A DNA stretch of 64,000 nt from Mangrovimonas futianensis (GCF_021245805.1 NZ_JAJJNF010000005.1:1-64000); one strand, 5' to 3'. Counted from the first letter of the stretch, positions 1 to 8,373 are shown. Notes: generated by a model not told the origin, from the letters alone. Numbers and translations are program-made.

Positions 1-266
1 ATACTGCAACGGTTACGGTCTACGACAACCCAGAGCCATCTGTTGGTGATGCGTCAGACTGTGAGGGCGAGGACATCACCTTGGACGGTCCTTCCGGTTA
101 TGTAGGTTACAGTTGGAGTTTTGGTGGTTCCGAGGTAGGAACTTCCGAAGATTTAACGATAACTGGAGCAACTTCGGCAGATGCTGGTGTTTATACACTG
201 ACGGTGACCGATAATAATGGTTGTTCTGGAAGCGATACTGCAACGGTTACGGTCTACGACAACCCA
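1..266 (+). repeat. Tandem Ig-domain coding repeat, 234-bp period
   Basis: The 32 bases at 1-32 recur exactly at 235-266, giving a 234-bp (78-codon) period that matches one Ig-like domain. Identity at DNA level, including third codon positions, points to recent duplication or gene conversion. More copies probably lie to the left of the window. Confidence 0.8.
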
Positions 267-1418
267 CCTTGTGATATAAGTGGACCAACTGAAGTTTGTT
301 TACAATCGCCTGACGGATCTGGATATGTGTATAGTTTTGAAGGAGATGCTACAGGTTTAACCTTTGAGTGGACTGTAAATGGTGGTACTATAATAGGAGC
401 TGATAATGGAACTTCAGTTGAAGTATTGTTTGATTCTGAAGGAAATAATAAAGTATGGTTAACAGTTACAAATGGAACAACCAATTGTACTTCTACTTGT
501 AGTTATGATGTTATGGTTTATGATTGCTGTAGCGATGAAACGGCCTATGCCTATAACACCCAATGTACAGGAGTTGATAACCTTTGTTTCTTGGATTATG
601 AAGACGAATTAAATGAGAACCGATGGGGATGGACACTTTCAGGAATCGATTTAGAATCTGATATCAGTGATGATTTGGGAATACAATACAACAGTTATAC
701 GGTTGACTTATATGCCGGAAATGGGAACGATTGTATGCCAACAGATGGTCCTGGACAGTATGTAGGTACAGCCACCATTACTAGAAATGGAGATGATATC
801 ACTGTGTCTTATAACTTAATTGATGATACTGAAGATACCTATTACGCACTTTATGGTTTGCATGTGAATATAGGATGTTACCAATTTGCTTTGAAGCCAA
901 AGGGTAAAAAGAAAATGGTTAATACAGTAGCACCTGGTCAATATAACGCTAGTGGAAGTGGTAATGGCAGTTCAGAGGGTGTTGTTACTATTGATGTTGA
1001 TGATACAGTAAAAGACGGCAATCAGTATTGTTTGGACAACCTTTATGTGATTGTTCATGCCGAGGTTGAGATTTGTACAACGGAGCCTATGACTTCAACG
1101 CCAACAGCGGTTAGATTGGTAGAGACAGCGAAGGTTGAACCGATACAAAATGAGACAGTAGCTGTAGATTTTAAGGCCTATCCAGTGCCATTTAAGGATA
1201 TAGTCAATATTAGTTATCGTTTTGATTTCGATACTAAAGTAACGTTGGAAATCATTGATTTAAGTGGTCGTTTGGTTTACACCAAAAACATTCAAAATTA
1301 TGTAAAAGGAACCAATGGTATGGAGACTATTGACTTGACCAAAACAAATAGTCAAATGTTATTTGTTAGATTGATTACTGATCATGGAATTAAGATTAAG
1401 AAAATTGTAGCCAAGTAA
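3..1418 (+). CDS. T9SS type A sorting domain protein with Ig-like repeats (5' partial)
   Basis: The reading frame is already open at the left edge, so the N-terminus and signal peptide lie outside the window; 471 residues are visible. The first part is Ig/PKD-like repeats rich in Gly, Thr and Asp that end in SDTATVTVYDNP. Cys pairs recur through the middle. The last ~75 residues form a type IX secretion sorting domain (AYPVPFKDIVNISY ... GIKIKKIVAK), so the protein is probably exported across the outer membrane and attached to the surface or released. No enzymatic domain is visible; adhesion or matrix function is inference. The repeat part looks richer in G+C than the rest of the gene. Confidence 0.85.
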   Translation, partial: TATVTVYDNPEPSVGDASDCEGEDITLDGPSGYVGYSWSFGGSEVGTSEDLTITGATSADAGVYTLTVTDNNGCSGSDTATVTVYDNPPCDISGPTEVCLQSPDGSGYVYSFEGDATGLTFEWTVNGGTIIGADNGTSVEVLFDSEGNNKVWLTVTNGTTNCTSTCSYDVMVYDCCSDETAYAYNTQCTGVDNLCFLDYEDELNENRWGWTLSGIDLESDISDDLGIQYNSYTVDLYAGNGNDCMPTDGPGQYVGTATITRNGDDITVSYNLIDDTEDTYYALYGLHVNIGCYQFALKPKGKKKMVNTVAPGQYNASGSGNGSSEGVVTIDVDDTVKDGNQYCLDNLYVIVHAEVEICTTEPMTSTPTAVRLVETAKVEPIQNETVAVDFKAYPVPFKDIVNISYRFDFDTKVTLEIIDLSGRLVYTKNIQNYVKGTNGMETIDLTKTNSQMLFVRLITDHGIKIKKIVAK

Positions 1419-1471
1419 TAGTAGCTATTAAATAAGTGTGCCTTCAATCAAATGATAGGTACAAGTAAAAA

Positions 1472-1499
1472 GGGTAAATGATTTCATTTGCCCTTTTTT
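1472..1499 (+). terminator. Rho-independent terminator of the T9SS protein gene
   Basis: GGGTAAATG at 1472-1480 pairs with CATTTGCCC at 1485-1493 (one G-U pair) around a 4-base loop, followed by a run of six T. The preceding A-run can extend the stem into the T-run. Confidence 0.8.
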
Positions 1500-1535
1500 A
1501 TTATTAAAAGTAGGATAGAGGTTACTAATTTTTAA

Positions 1536-1567
1536 TTATGCACGCATAACAAAAACAGTTATATTTG
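1536..1567 (+). promoter_or_regulatory. Promoter -7 element with upstream palindrome
   Basis: TATATTTG at 1560-1567 matches the Bacteroidota -7 consensus TAnnTTTG and lies 19 bases before the next start codon. Just upstream, TTATGC (1536-1541) and GCATAA (1544-1549) form a perfect inverted repeat with a 2-base spacer, placed where RNA polymerase would bind, so it could be a repressor operator. No clear -33 TTTG is present. Confidence 0.5.
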
Positions 1568-1586
1568 TGATACAAACTAATTTAAT

Positions 1587-2537
1587 ATGACTGATACCAC
1601 ACTTACCAAAATGCTTGATATCAAGCATCCTATTATTATGGCTCCTATGTTTTTGGTGTCAAATGTAGCCATGGTAAAAGAAGCTATGGCTTGCGGTATA
1701 GCTGGATGCATTCCTGCATTAAACTACCGTACCTTAGCTGAATTACGTTCTGCTATTCAAGAATTAAAGGCAGCTAAAGTGGCTGGTGGCGCATTTGGTT
1801 TTAATTTAATTGTCAATAAGTCCAACGTTAAGTATCAGGAGCAGCTGCAAATTCTTTGTGAAGAAGGTTGTGATTTTATAATCACCTCTTTGGGAAGTCC
1901 GCAAGAAACCATCCGAAAAGCGCATGAGGTAGGAATAAAAGTGTTTTGTGATATCACAGATTTAGCTTATGCCCAAAAGGTAGAAGCACTGGGAGCGGAT
2001 GCCGTAATAGCCGTAAATAATCAAGCAGGAGGGCACCGGGGTGAAATGAAGCCGAAAGACCTAATCTCCTTGTTAAACGAGCATTGTAATATTCCCGTCA
2101 TTTCTGCTGGAGGTGTGGGAACCAAAGAGGAATTAGATAAAATGCTGTCATACGGAGCTATTGGGGTTTCAGTTGGAAGTCCGTTTATTGCCTCCAAAGA
2201 ATCAAATATTACGGAAGAATATAAACAGGCTTGCGTCGATTTTGGAGCCCAGGATATTGTAATGACCGAACGTATTTCAGGAACACCTTGTACGGTGATA
2301 AACACCCCTTATGTTCAAAAAATAGGAACCAAATCCCCATGGCTAGAACGCACCCTCAATAAAAATAAAAAACTTAAAAAGTGGGTGAAGATGTTACGAT
2401 TTTATATTGGTATGAAGGCCACAGAAAAGGCAGCCCAACAAGCAACTTATAAAACAGTGTGGGTGGCAGGTCCCAGTATTGAGCATACCAAACAAATTTT
2501 ACCAGTAAAAGATATTGTTGAAAAGCTGATTCATTAA
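1587..2537 (+). CDS. Nitronate monooxygenase / FabK-like flavin oxidoreductase
   Basis: 316 residues of the FMN-dependent 2-nitropropane dioxygenase TIM-barrel family. The N-terminal LDIKHPIIMAPMFLVSN, the NNQAGGHRG segment with the family's catalytic His, and the phosphate-binding ISAGGVGTKEEL followed by GVSVGSPF are all typical. The family includes nitronate monooxygenases, which oxidise alkyl nitronates such as propionate-3-nitronate, and the enoyl-ACP reductase FabK; sequence alone does not separate them here. The gene stands alone with its own -7 element. A soluble cytoplasmic enzyme is expected. I favour nitronate monooxygenase because no fatty acid synthesis genes are adjacent. Confidence 0.85.
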   Translation: MTDTTLTKMLDIKHPIIMAPMFLVSNVAMVKEAMACGIAGCIPALNYRTLAELRSAIQELKAAKVAGGAFGFNLIVNKSNVKYQEQLQILCEEGCDFIITSLGSPQETIRKAHEVGIKVFCDITDLAYAQKVEALGADAVIAVNNQAGGHRGEMKPKDLISLLNEHCNIPVISAGGVGTKEELDKMLSYGAIGVSVGSPFIASKESNITEEYKQACVDFGAQDIVMTERISGTPCTVINTPYVQKIGTKSPWLERTLNKNKKLKKWVKMLRFYIGMKATEKAAQQATYKTVWVAGPSIEHTKQILPVKDIVEKLIH

Positions 2538-2584
2538 GGTTCTTTTTAGATTCGAAATGCTTCAAGGGGAATTTAAAATTTGGA

Positions 2585-2616
2585 TTTGATTTTCAATTTT
2601 TAAAGATTTAAATTCG
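2585..2616 (+). promoter_or_regulatory. Promoter of the META-domain lipoprotein
   Basis: TTTG at 2585-2588, a 20-base spacer, then TAAATTCG at 2609-2616, which matches TAnnTTTG at seven of eight bases. It lies 22 bases before the start codon. Confidence 0.5.
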
Positions 2617-2638
2617 TCATCTTATTTAATCTTATATT

Positions 2639-3775
2639 ATGAAAAAGTTATTCCCTTCTGTTTTTATTGTGTTAATGGTTTTGATTTCTTCCTGCCAAAA
2701 GGAAGTTACTAAACAAAGTGATTTATTATTAGGGTCAGGATGGGAATTGGAAGCCATCTCAAATACTGGTAAATCTTTTGAAGAATTGTTTCCAGGTAAA
2801 AAACCCTATTTGGAATTCGACCAAGAAGGATCTGTAAAGGGAAATAGTGGATGCAATGGGTATACCTCAGAATATAAAATCAGTGAAAATCAAATGTCCT
2901 TTGGTGAGCCTGGTCCAACAACAATGATGTATTGTGGCGAGGGAGAAAATATGTTTCGTGATGCTTTAAAGAAAATTACTCATTACGAGGTAGATGATGA
3001 AGGAAAGCTTAAACTAGTTTCAGAGAGCGAAACTTTGCTAATCTTTAAAGCCTCTGATTTGGAAAATGATGCTAATGAGACTTCTGTGAACGTACGATTT
3101 GATAAACAAGATATCACCGATAAAAGTTATTTCAAAGCTAATGGAACAGAGCCTTTTTGGGGCTTGGAGATTGATGAGCAATCCATTACCTTAAAAATGA
3201 TGGAAGACACTATTACAGTGCCAAATCCTAAAAGTATTAAGGCTATGGACGCCAATGTGAAACAATATGATGTGGAAACTGAGGCTTACGCTCTAAGGAT
3301 TGTAATTATTCAGGATCCTTGCGAAAATCAAATGTCTGGAGAAAAGTTTCCATATTCGGTGAAAATGGAATTAAAATCAACAGGTGATTCTGAAATCAGA
3401 CCTCTTCATGGATGTGGTTATTATATGACAGATCCAAAATTAAATGATATCTGGACTCTGGAAGAAATGAATGGGAATCCTATAGACAGGAGCCAATATC
3501 CAAATAAACTCCCATCAATTATAATCGATTCGGAAAAGAATATTTTTATTGGCCACACTGGTTGCAATGACATGAAAGGGTCATTATTTTTCGAGCCTAA
3601 TCTTTTGAGGTTTAAAGATATTATAACTACCAAAAAAATGTGTGTTCCCGATAACGGACAAGAACTGGCTTTCTTGCAGGCACTGAAATCAAGTATTACC
3701 TTTAAAGTTGATAATGATCGATTGACATTATCAAATCCTAATGGGGAACTATTGATGTTTAGAAAAGATAATTGA
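2639..3775 (+). CDS. META domain-containing lipoprotein
   Basis: 378 residues. A short hydrophobic leader ends in the lipobox LISSC, with Cys19 as the predicted lipidated residue. Two META (HslJ-like) domains flank a middle segment: the first at about 28-115 (GNSGCNGYTSEY), the second at about 268-375 (IGHTGCNDMKG). The middle segment (YFKANGTEPFWGLEIDEQ ...) resembles the COG3650 membrane-protein family. META proteins are linked to heat shock, novobiocin resistance and envelope stress in other bacteria; a role for this one is not shown by sequence. Expected in the periplasm or on the outer membrane. Convergent with the next gene, only 3 bases apart. Confidence 0.85.
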   Translation: MKKLFPSVFIVLMVLISSCQKEVTKQSDLLLGSGWELEAISNTGKSFEELFPGKKPYLEFDQEGSVKGNSGCNGYTSEYKISENQMSFGEPGPTTMMYCGEGENMFRDALKKITHYEVDDEGKLKLVSESETLLIFKASDLENDANETSVNVRFDKQDITDKSYFKANGTEPFWGLEIDEQSITLKMMEDTITVPNPKSIKAMDANVKQYDVETEAYALRIVIIQDPCENQMSGEKFPYSVKMELKSTGDSEIRPLHGCGYYMTDPKLNDIWTLEEMNGNPIDRSQYPNKLPSIIIDSEKNIFIGHTGCNDMKGSLFFEPNLLRFKDIITTKKMCVPDNGQELAFLQALKSSITFKVDNDRLTLSNPNGELLMFRKDN

Positions 3776-3778
3776 TTT

Positions 3779-4426
3779 TCATTCTCCAGCTAGTTCGGAT
3801 ACGAGATTCATATTTATTTCATGCCCTCCTTCAAAAGGGTAAATTTCCAATCTATCGCCAAATAAGGATTTGGCACGGTTGATTTCTATTTCAATTTGTG
3901 GCGTATCCAAGTATTCGTCTTGGTTTCCATAAATTAAAAGGACTTTGGTCGATTGTTGTAAATGTTCAAAGTCTAAAGGTTTCAATTCATGTGGAATTTT
4001 ACCGGAATGAATAATAATTTGATCACATGAAATTCCCCTTTTTGCTAAATATCTTAGAGCGACACTAACTCCTTGAGAAAATCCCAAGACAATAAAGTTG
4101 CCTTTTGGAGGTAGTTTTTCTTGTTTGAAGAGGCCATCAAAATACCTTATTATATTTTCCATTTCCAATGGGGTATTCTCCTTGGTAAGCCAACTAGCTC
4201 CTACATGTCTCATTTTAGGCGGTAGGTAATATTTGCTTGGTGCTTGAGGAGCGATGATGAAATTTTCTTCCTTATTTAAGGATTCAAAATATCTTAAAAA
4301 GTATCTGGTTAAAAAGCCCATCCCGTGGCAAACAAACCAAATATTCTTTGTTTTATCTGTCAAAGAATTGAGTGTTTCATAAGTGTTGGAGGTTTGATAG
4401 GATATTTCCTTTTGGGTTGAATTCAT
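3779..4426 (-). CDS. Alpha/beta hydrolase (carboxylesterase/phospholipase type)
   Basis: 215 residues. The catalytic triad is visible: Ser117 in GFSQG, Asp170 in YGNQDEYLD and His202 in EGGHEIN. An early VCHGMG loop supplies the oxyanion hole. Size and motifs fit the YpfH/carboxylesterase group of small cytoplasmic serine hydrolases; no signal peptide is seen. It diverges from the thioesterase-menF pair across only 50 bases, which raises the possibility that it acts in menaquinone synthesis (the MenH step also uses an alpha/beta hydrolase), but its nucleophile motif is closer to esterases than to MenH. Natural substrate unknown. Confidence 0.8.
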   Translation of the reverse strand: MNSTQKEISYQTSNTYETLNSLTDKTKNIWFVCHGMGFLTRYFLRYFESLNKEENFIIAPQAPSKYYLPPKMRHVGASWLTKENTPLEMENIIRYFDGLFKQEKLPPKGNFIVLGFSQGVSVALRYLAKRGISCDQIIIHSGKIPHELKPLDFEHLQQSTKVLLIYGNQDEYLDTPQIEIEINRAKSLFGDRLEIYPFEGGHEINMNLVSELAGE

Positions 4427-4430
4427 TTTA

Positions 4431-4477
4431 ACAGCTCGTTTTGTATTTTTACAGCTCCTAAAAATACATCAAATTTA
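4431..4477. promoter_or_regulatory. Divergent promoter region with 20-bp spaced direct repeat
   Basis: Between two divergent genes, ACAGCTC occurs at 4431-4437 and again at 4451-4457, exactly 20 bases apart, each after a T-rich stretch. On the minus strand TAAATTTG (plus 4470-4477) fits the -7 consensus and could drive the hydrolase. No clear -7 element is seen for the plus-strand thioesterase. Confidence 0.35.
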
Positions 4478-4902
4478 TGCCACTATCTAAAGAAGACGTT
4501 CTTGCCCAAGCCAATTTGGCAAGTAAAAACACCTTAATGGAAACCTTGGAAATTGAAATGATTGATTTTGGCGAAGATTTTTTGACTGCGCGAATGCCCG
4601 TTAATTCTCGGGTTTATCAACCAGATGGCGTACTTCATGGTGGGGCTACGGCGGCTTTGGCAGAAAGTGTGGGTAGTTTTGCATCTCATATTTTCACCAA
4701 CATTGAAGAGAAATTTGTTCGTGGTATTGAAATTACGGCAAATCATTTAAAAAGTGTGACCGAGGGGTATGTTTATGCCAAGGCTACTTTTATTCATCGG
4801 GGGAAAACAACACAATTATTGGATATCCGTGTTACAGATGAACATGATAATTTGATTTCCATTTGTAGATTGTCTACTATCTCGCTTCCAAGAAAGAAAT
4901 AA
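4477..4902 (+). CDS. PaaI-family hotdog thioesterase, probable DHNA-CoA hydrolase
   Basis: 141 residues, a single hotdog domain. The segment GVLHGGATAALAESVGSFAS holds the HGG motif and the catalytic Glu of the PaaI/YdiI group. Family members hydrolyse aromatic or acyl-CoA thioesters in the cytoplasm. The stop codon overlaps the start of menF by one base (TAATG), so the two are translationally coupled; this makes 1,4-dihydroxy-2-naphthoyl-CoA hydrolase (MenI) the best guess. The assignment as MenI rests on context, because hotdog sequences predict substrate poorly. Confidence 0.8.
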   Translation: MPLSKEDVLAQANLASKNTLMETLEIEMIDFGEDFLTARMPVNSRVYQPDGVLHGGATAALAESVGSFASHIFTNIEEKFVRGIEITANHLKSVTEGYVYAKATFIHRGKTTQLLDIRVTDEHDNLISICRLSTISLPRKK

Positions 4903-6023
4903 TGGATCAAGATCTTTTTTTCTCAAAAATAAAATTACAGTTTCAAAAGCAATTACCCTTTGTAGCTTATCGCAAACCAAATCAATCTCAAGTTGATTTA
5001 CTGTTGCAACGGACCAATGATTTACATGAGGTTGAAAGTTATCAAGAATCAGGCTTTGTATTTGCGCCATTTAAACTGGAAGAAAAAACAATTTTATTTC
5101 CCTTTACTGATTGTGAATCGTTATCTCTACAGAGGTATAATAAGGAATCACAAGAAACCTTTCAAGGCACATCAAACTCTTCAAAAAGTGATATGCTAGA
5201 ACACATGGCATTAGTTGAAAGGGCAGTAGAAACAATGGTTCAGGAAGGTGAGTTTAAAAAGGTAGTCCTTTCAAGAAAGGAGATTGTTAAAACCGATGAC
5301 ATTAATCCCGTTACGGTTTTTAAAAACATTCTTGGTTTTTATAATGGTGCGTTTTGTTACATTTGGTATCATCCCCAAGTAGGGTTATGGCTGGGAGCTA
5401 CACCAGAGACTTTGCTTCAAGTAAGCAGAAATAAATTCTCTACCATGTCATTAGCCGGAACTCAAAGGTTTAAAGATACTTTAGAAGTTGAATGGGGAGA
5501 AAAAGAACTTGAAGAGCAGCAAATTGTAACCGATACAATTGTGGAAGCGATAAAAAATGTCATCCCAAAAATTGAAGTTTCTAAAACCAAAACACATCAG
5601 GCAGGCAGTTTATTGCACTTAAAAACCGATATCTCAGGAATACTAAAACCATCATCTCTTCAATTAAAGGAATTGGTAAAAGTTATACACCCAACACCAG
5701 CGGTATGTGGTTTGCCTAAAGATAGAGCCAAAAAATTCATTTTGGAAAATGAGCACTATCAGCGAACTTACTACACAGGGTTCTTAGGCGAATTGAATAA
5801 AGGGGAAGTTCAGGAGAGAAATCGAAACCGCAGAAATGTTGAAAATTCAGCCTATAGATCATCCTCAAAAAACACCCACTTTTTTGTTAATTTAAGATCT
5901 ATGGAGTGCCTTAAGAATGAAGTGCACCTGTTTGTTGGTGGAGGTATAACCACTTCATCAAATCCGTTGGCTGAGTGGCAGGAAACGGTTTTTAAAACAG
6001 AAACTATGAAGCAGGTTTTATAA
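4902..6023 (+). CDS. menF: Isochorismate synthase
   Basis: 373 residues of the chorismate-utilising family, converting chorismate to isochorismate, the first committed step of menaquinone synthesis. Characteristic motifs: FKKVVLSRKEI near residue 122, LAGTQRF, a Glu-rich stretch ending in EQQIVTDTI, and the C-terminal HPTPAVCGLPK, YYTGFLGEL and LFVGGGIT segments. HPTPAVCG is typical of isochorismate synthases rather than anthranilate or aminodeoxychorismate synthases, and no pyruvate-lyase partner is present. No siderophore genes are nearby, so the menaquinone role is preferred over an EntC role. It overlaps the convergent HxlR gene by six bases. Confidence 0.9.
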   Translation: MDQDLFFSKIKLQFQKQLPFVAYRKPNQSQVDLLLQRTNDLHEVESYQESGFVFAPFKLEEKTILFPFTDCESLSLQRYNKESQETFQGTSNSSKSDMLEHMALVERAVETMVQEGEFKKVVLSRKEIVKTDDINPVTVFKNILGFYNGAFCYIWYHPQVGLWLGATPETLLQVSRNKFSTMSLAGTQRFKDTLEVEWGEKELEEQQIVTDTIVEAIKNVIPKIEVSKTKTHQAGSLLHLKTDISGILKPSSLQLKELVKVIHPTPAVCGLPKDRAKKFILENEHYQRTYYTGFLGELNKGEVQERNRNRRNVENSAYRSSSKNTHFFVNLRSMECLKNEVHLFVGGGITTSSNPLAEWQETVFKTETMKQVL

Positions 6024-6389
6024 TTTCTTCTGGTAAGCTTCCCGATTTTTTAAAATAGTTGCCATGTGCTGCTTTGACCAATCTGATAAGGCATCTACAT
6101 AAGGAATTAGACTTTTTCCCAAATCGGTTAGTCTATATTCTACCTTAGGTGGTATTTGTGGATATACTTTTCTATTAACCAATCCATCCGCTTCTAAATT
6201 TTTTAAAGATACCGAAAGCATTTTTTGAGATATATCACCAATGGCTTGATGTATTTCATTAAAACGCAAGACCTCCTGCTGTTCCAAAACCATTAAAATG
6301 AGAAGTGACCATTTATCACCTATGCGATCTAAAATGTTTCTTACGGGGCAATTTGATGATTCACTAAAATTAACAAATTCTTTATTCAT
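6018..6389 (-). CDS. HxlR-family winged-helix transcriptional regulator
   Basis: 123 residues. The family Cys (SSNCPV, near the N-terminus) is followed by LDRIGDKWSLLILMVL, the recognition region ISQKMLSVSLKNLEADGLV and the wing VEYRLTDLGKSL. A TTG nine bases upstream is open in frame, but the ATG at 6389 is preferred. HxlR/YodB proteins often sense electrophiles, quinones or aldehydes through the N-terminal Cys and repress a divergent detoxifying reductase; here the divergent neighbour is an NmrA-type reductase, the same arrangement as ytfH-ytfG. Repeated AAGTAAGT boxes in the shared intergenic region are its probable operators. Confidence 0.9.
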   Translation of the reverse strand: MNKEFVNFSESSNCPVRNILDRIGDKWSLLILMVLEQQEVLRFNEIHQAIGDISQKMLSVSLKNLEADGLVNRKVYPQIPPKVEYRLTDLGKSLIPYVDALSDWSKQHMATILKNREAYQKKL

Positions 6390-6421
6390 GATAATCAACT
6401 GGTTTTTAATAATACTAACTT

Positions 6422-6503
6422 TTAAGTAAGTATTTGATGTTCAGGTTCGTTCTTGTTTAAAAGAAACTTACTTTTTATCTTTGACTAACCAAAAGTAAGT
6501 AAA
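6422..6503 (+). promoter_or_regulatory. Promoter of the NmrA reductase with three candidate HxlR boxes
   Basis: TTG at 6453-6455 and TATCTTTG at 6476-6483 (20-base spacer) form a promoter reading toward the reductase. The box AAGTAAGT occurs at 6424-6431 and 6493-6500, and in reverse orientation (ACTTACTT) at 6466-6473. The last two flank the -7 element as an inverted pair, the layout expected for repression. Confidence 0.6.
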
Positions 6504-6532
6504 TATATTTAATAAACTATAAAAGAATACAA

Positions 6533-7405
6533 ATGATATTAATTACAGGGGCCAGTGGCCATTTAGGAGCAGCAGTTGTTAATGAACTTTTAAATAGAGT
6601 AGAAGCATCTCAATTGGCAGTTTTGTCAAGAAACGCTGAAAAAGTCAATAAATTTAAGGAATTGGGTGTAGAAGTAAGACAGGGTGATTATGATGATTAT
6701 GATTCTCTTGTCAAGGCTTTTAAAGGAGTTGATTCTCTTTATTTTGTATCTGGAAATGATATTGCCTCAAGAATGCAACAACATGAAAATGTGGTTAAAG
6801 CGGCTAAAGAAGCAGGAGTAAAACATATTGTTTATACAAGTTTTCAACGCCAAACAGACGAATTGGATTCAATCATTCAATTTGTTGCCGAATCACATAT
6901 TAAAACAGAAGACCTTATAAAGGAGTCTGGAATACCTTATACCATTTTAAAACACGGTTTGTATCTTGAGGTATTACCACTTTTCATAGGTGATAATGTT
7001 TTGGAAACTCAAACGGTATTTTTACCAGCAGATGAAGGTAAGGTTTCTTTTGCATCTAGGGCAGATATGGCTCAAGGGGCTGCCATTATTCTTTCAACAA
7101 GTGGTCACGAAGGAAAAACTTATGAGTTTGGAGGAGAGGTATCTTATGGAATGAAAGATGTGGCCGAGATTTTATCTACGTTATATGGAAAGGATATCTC
7201 CTATGTAAGTCCAACGATAGAAGACTTTATTAATGCTTTAAGCGAAGTAGGAGTTCCTCAGGGTGCTATTGATGTGACAGTTGGATTCAGCCAAGGTATT
7301 GCCGCGGGTGAATTTGATCAACCTACAAACACTTTAAAGGATATTTTAGGACATGAGTTATTATCGCTTTCTACCTTTCTTGAAGCAACATTTATTGGTG
7401 AATAA
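6533..7405 (+). CDS. NmrA/SDR-family NAD(P)-binding oxidoreductase (YtfG/QOR2-like)
   Basis: 290 residues of the atypical short-chain dehydrogenase group. The N-terminal ILITGASGHLGAAVVNEL is the GxxGxxG dinucleotide fold with the spacing of NAD(P)H:quinone reductase QorB/YtfG and NmrA. Downstream, VKHIVYTSFQR and SGIPYTILKHGLYLE match this family. It probably reduces small quinones or related electrophiles in the cytoplasm, consistent with a divergent HxlR regulator. The substrate cannot be read from sequence. The next gene, a DOPA dioxygenase homologue, starts 31 bases on and may be co-transcribed. Confidence 0.85.
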   Translation: MILITGASGHLGAAVVNELLNRVEASQLAVLSRNAEKVNKFKELGVEVRQGDYDDYDSLVKAFKGVDSLYFVSGNDIASRMQQHENVVKAAKEAGVKHIVYTSFQRQTDELDSIIQFVAESHIKTEDLIKESGIPYTILKHGLYLEVLPLFIGDNVLETQTVFLPADEGKVSFASRADMAQGAAIILSTSGHEGKTYEFGGEVSYGMKDVAEILSTLYGKDISYVSPTIEDFINALSEVGVPQGAIDVTVGFSQGIAAGEFDQPTNTLKDILGHELLSLSTFLEATFIGE

Positions 7406-7436
7406 TCCATAAATTGTATCATCTATTATTCATGCA

Positions 7437-8264
7437 ATGACAACCAAAGACCTTAAAAACTGGCAGAGCGCCTTACCCTATAAAGACACGACTCAACCTG
7501 TGTTATTTATAGGGCATGGTTCTCCCATGAACGCCATTCAAGACAATCAGTTTACTAAGCAATGGAACCAATTAGGAGAATCATTAGAACCTCCAGTCGC
7601 CATATTGTGTATTTCAGCACATTGGTTGACCAATGGTACTTTTGTGACTAACATGGAAGCCCCTAGAACTATTCATGATTTTGGCGGATTTCCTCAACAA
7701 CTTTTTGAAGTAGAATATCCAGTAAAAGGGGAACCAACTTTGGCAGAGGAAATTAAGCATCATATAACCTCTACTCATGTAGGTTTGGATGAAGAATGGG
7801 GATTAGACCATGGGGCTTGGAGTGTCATTAAACATATGTACCCTAAAGCCAATATTCCAGTTGTGCAATTGAGCATCAATTATTTTAAGCCGCCAGAATA
7901 CCATTATGAATTAGCGCAACAGCTTTTGGATTTACGAAAAAAAGGCGTGTTGATAGTAGGTAGCGGAAATATGGTTCATAATTTAAGAATGGTGGCTTGG
8001 CATAAAATGGAGGACACCTATGGTTATGACTGGACGTTAGAAATAAATGATATTTTCAAATCTAAAATCTTGGATGGAAATCATCAAGATTTAATGAATT
8101 ATCAAAAACTGCATAAGGATATCGCTAAAGCGGTGCCCACTCCAGACCATTACTATCCTTTGCTTTACACTTTGGGGTTGCAAACTAAAAATGACAGGAT
8201 TGAATTTTTTAATGATCAGGCGGTAGCGGGTTCTTTAACCATGACATCCGTTAAAATTGGATAA
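7437..8264 (+). CDS. ygiD: 4,5-DOPA-extradiol-dioxygenase (LigB family)
   Basis: 275 residues. The family is a Zn/Fe enzyme related to LigB and plant DODA; candidate metal ligands are His27 in FIGHGSPMNA, His62 in CISAHWLT and the later DHGAWSV and PDHYYPLLY histidines. E. coli YgiD opens the ring of L-DOPA, though the physiological role in bacteria is not settled. The gene lies just after the quinone-reductase homologue, so both may deal with catechol or quinone compounds. The length agrees with the family (about 260-275 residues). Confidence 0.88.
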   Translation: MTTKDLKNWQSALPYKDTTQPVLFIGHGSPMNAIQDNQFTKQWNQLGESLEPPVAILCISAHWLTNGTFVTNMEAPRTIHDFGGFPQQLFEVEYPVKGEPTLAEEIKHHITSTHVGLDEEWGLDHGAWSVIKHMYPKANIPVVQLSINYFKPPEYHYELAQQLLDLRKKGVLIVGSGNMVHNLRMVAWHKMEDTYGYDWTLEINDIFKSKILDGNHQDLMNYQKLHKDIAKAVPTPDHYYPLLYTLGLQTKNDRIEFFNDQAVAGSLTMTSVKIG

Positions 8265-8373
8265 ATTTTATCTATCATTCCATAAATTTAAAAATACGTT
8301 AAAGCCTATACATATTGATGCTTTCATAGTTATCGCTCGTAATTTTATAGGATAAAAATCAAAATATATACAT

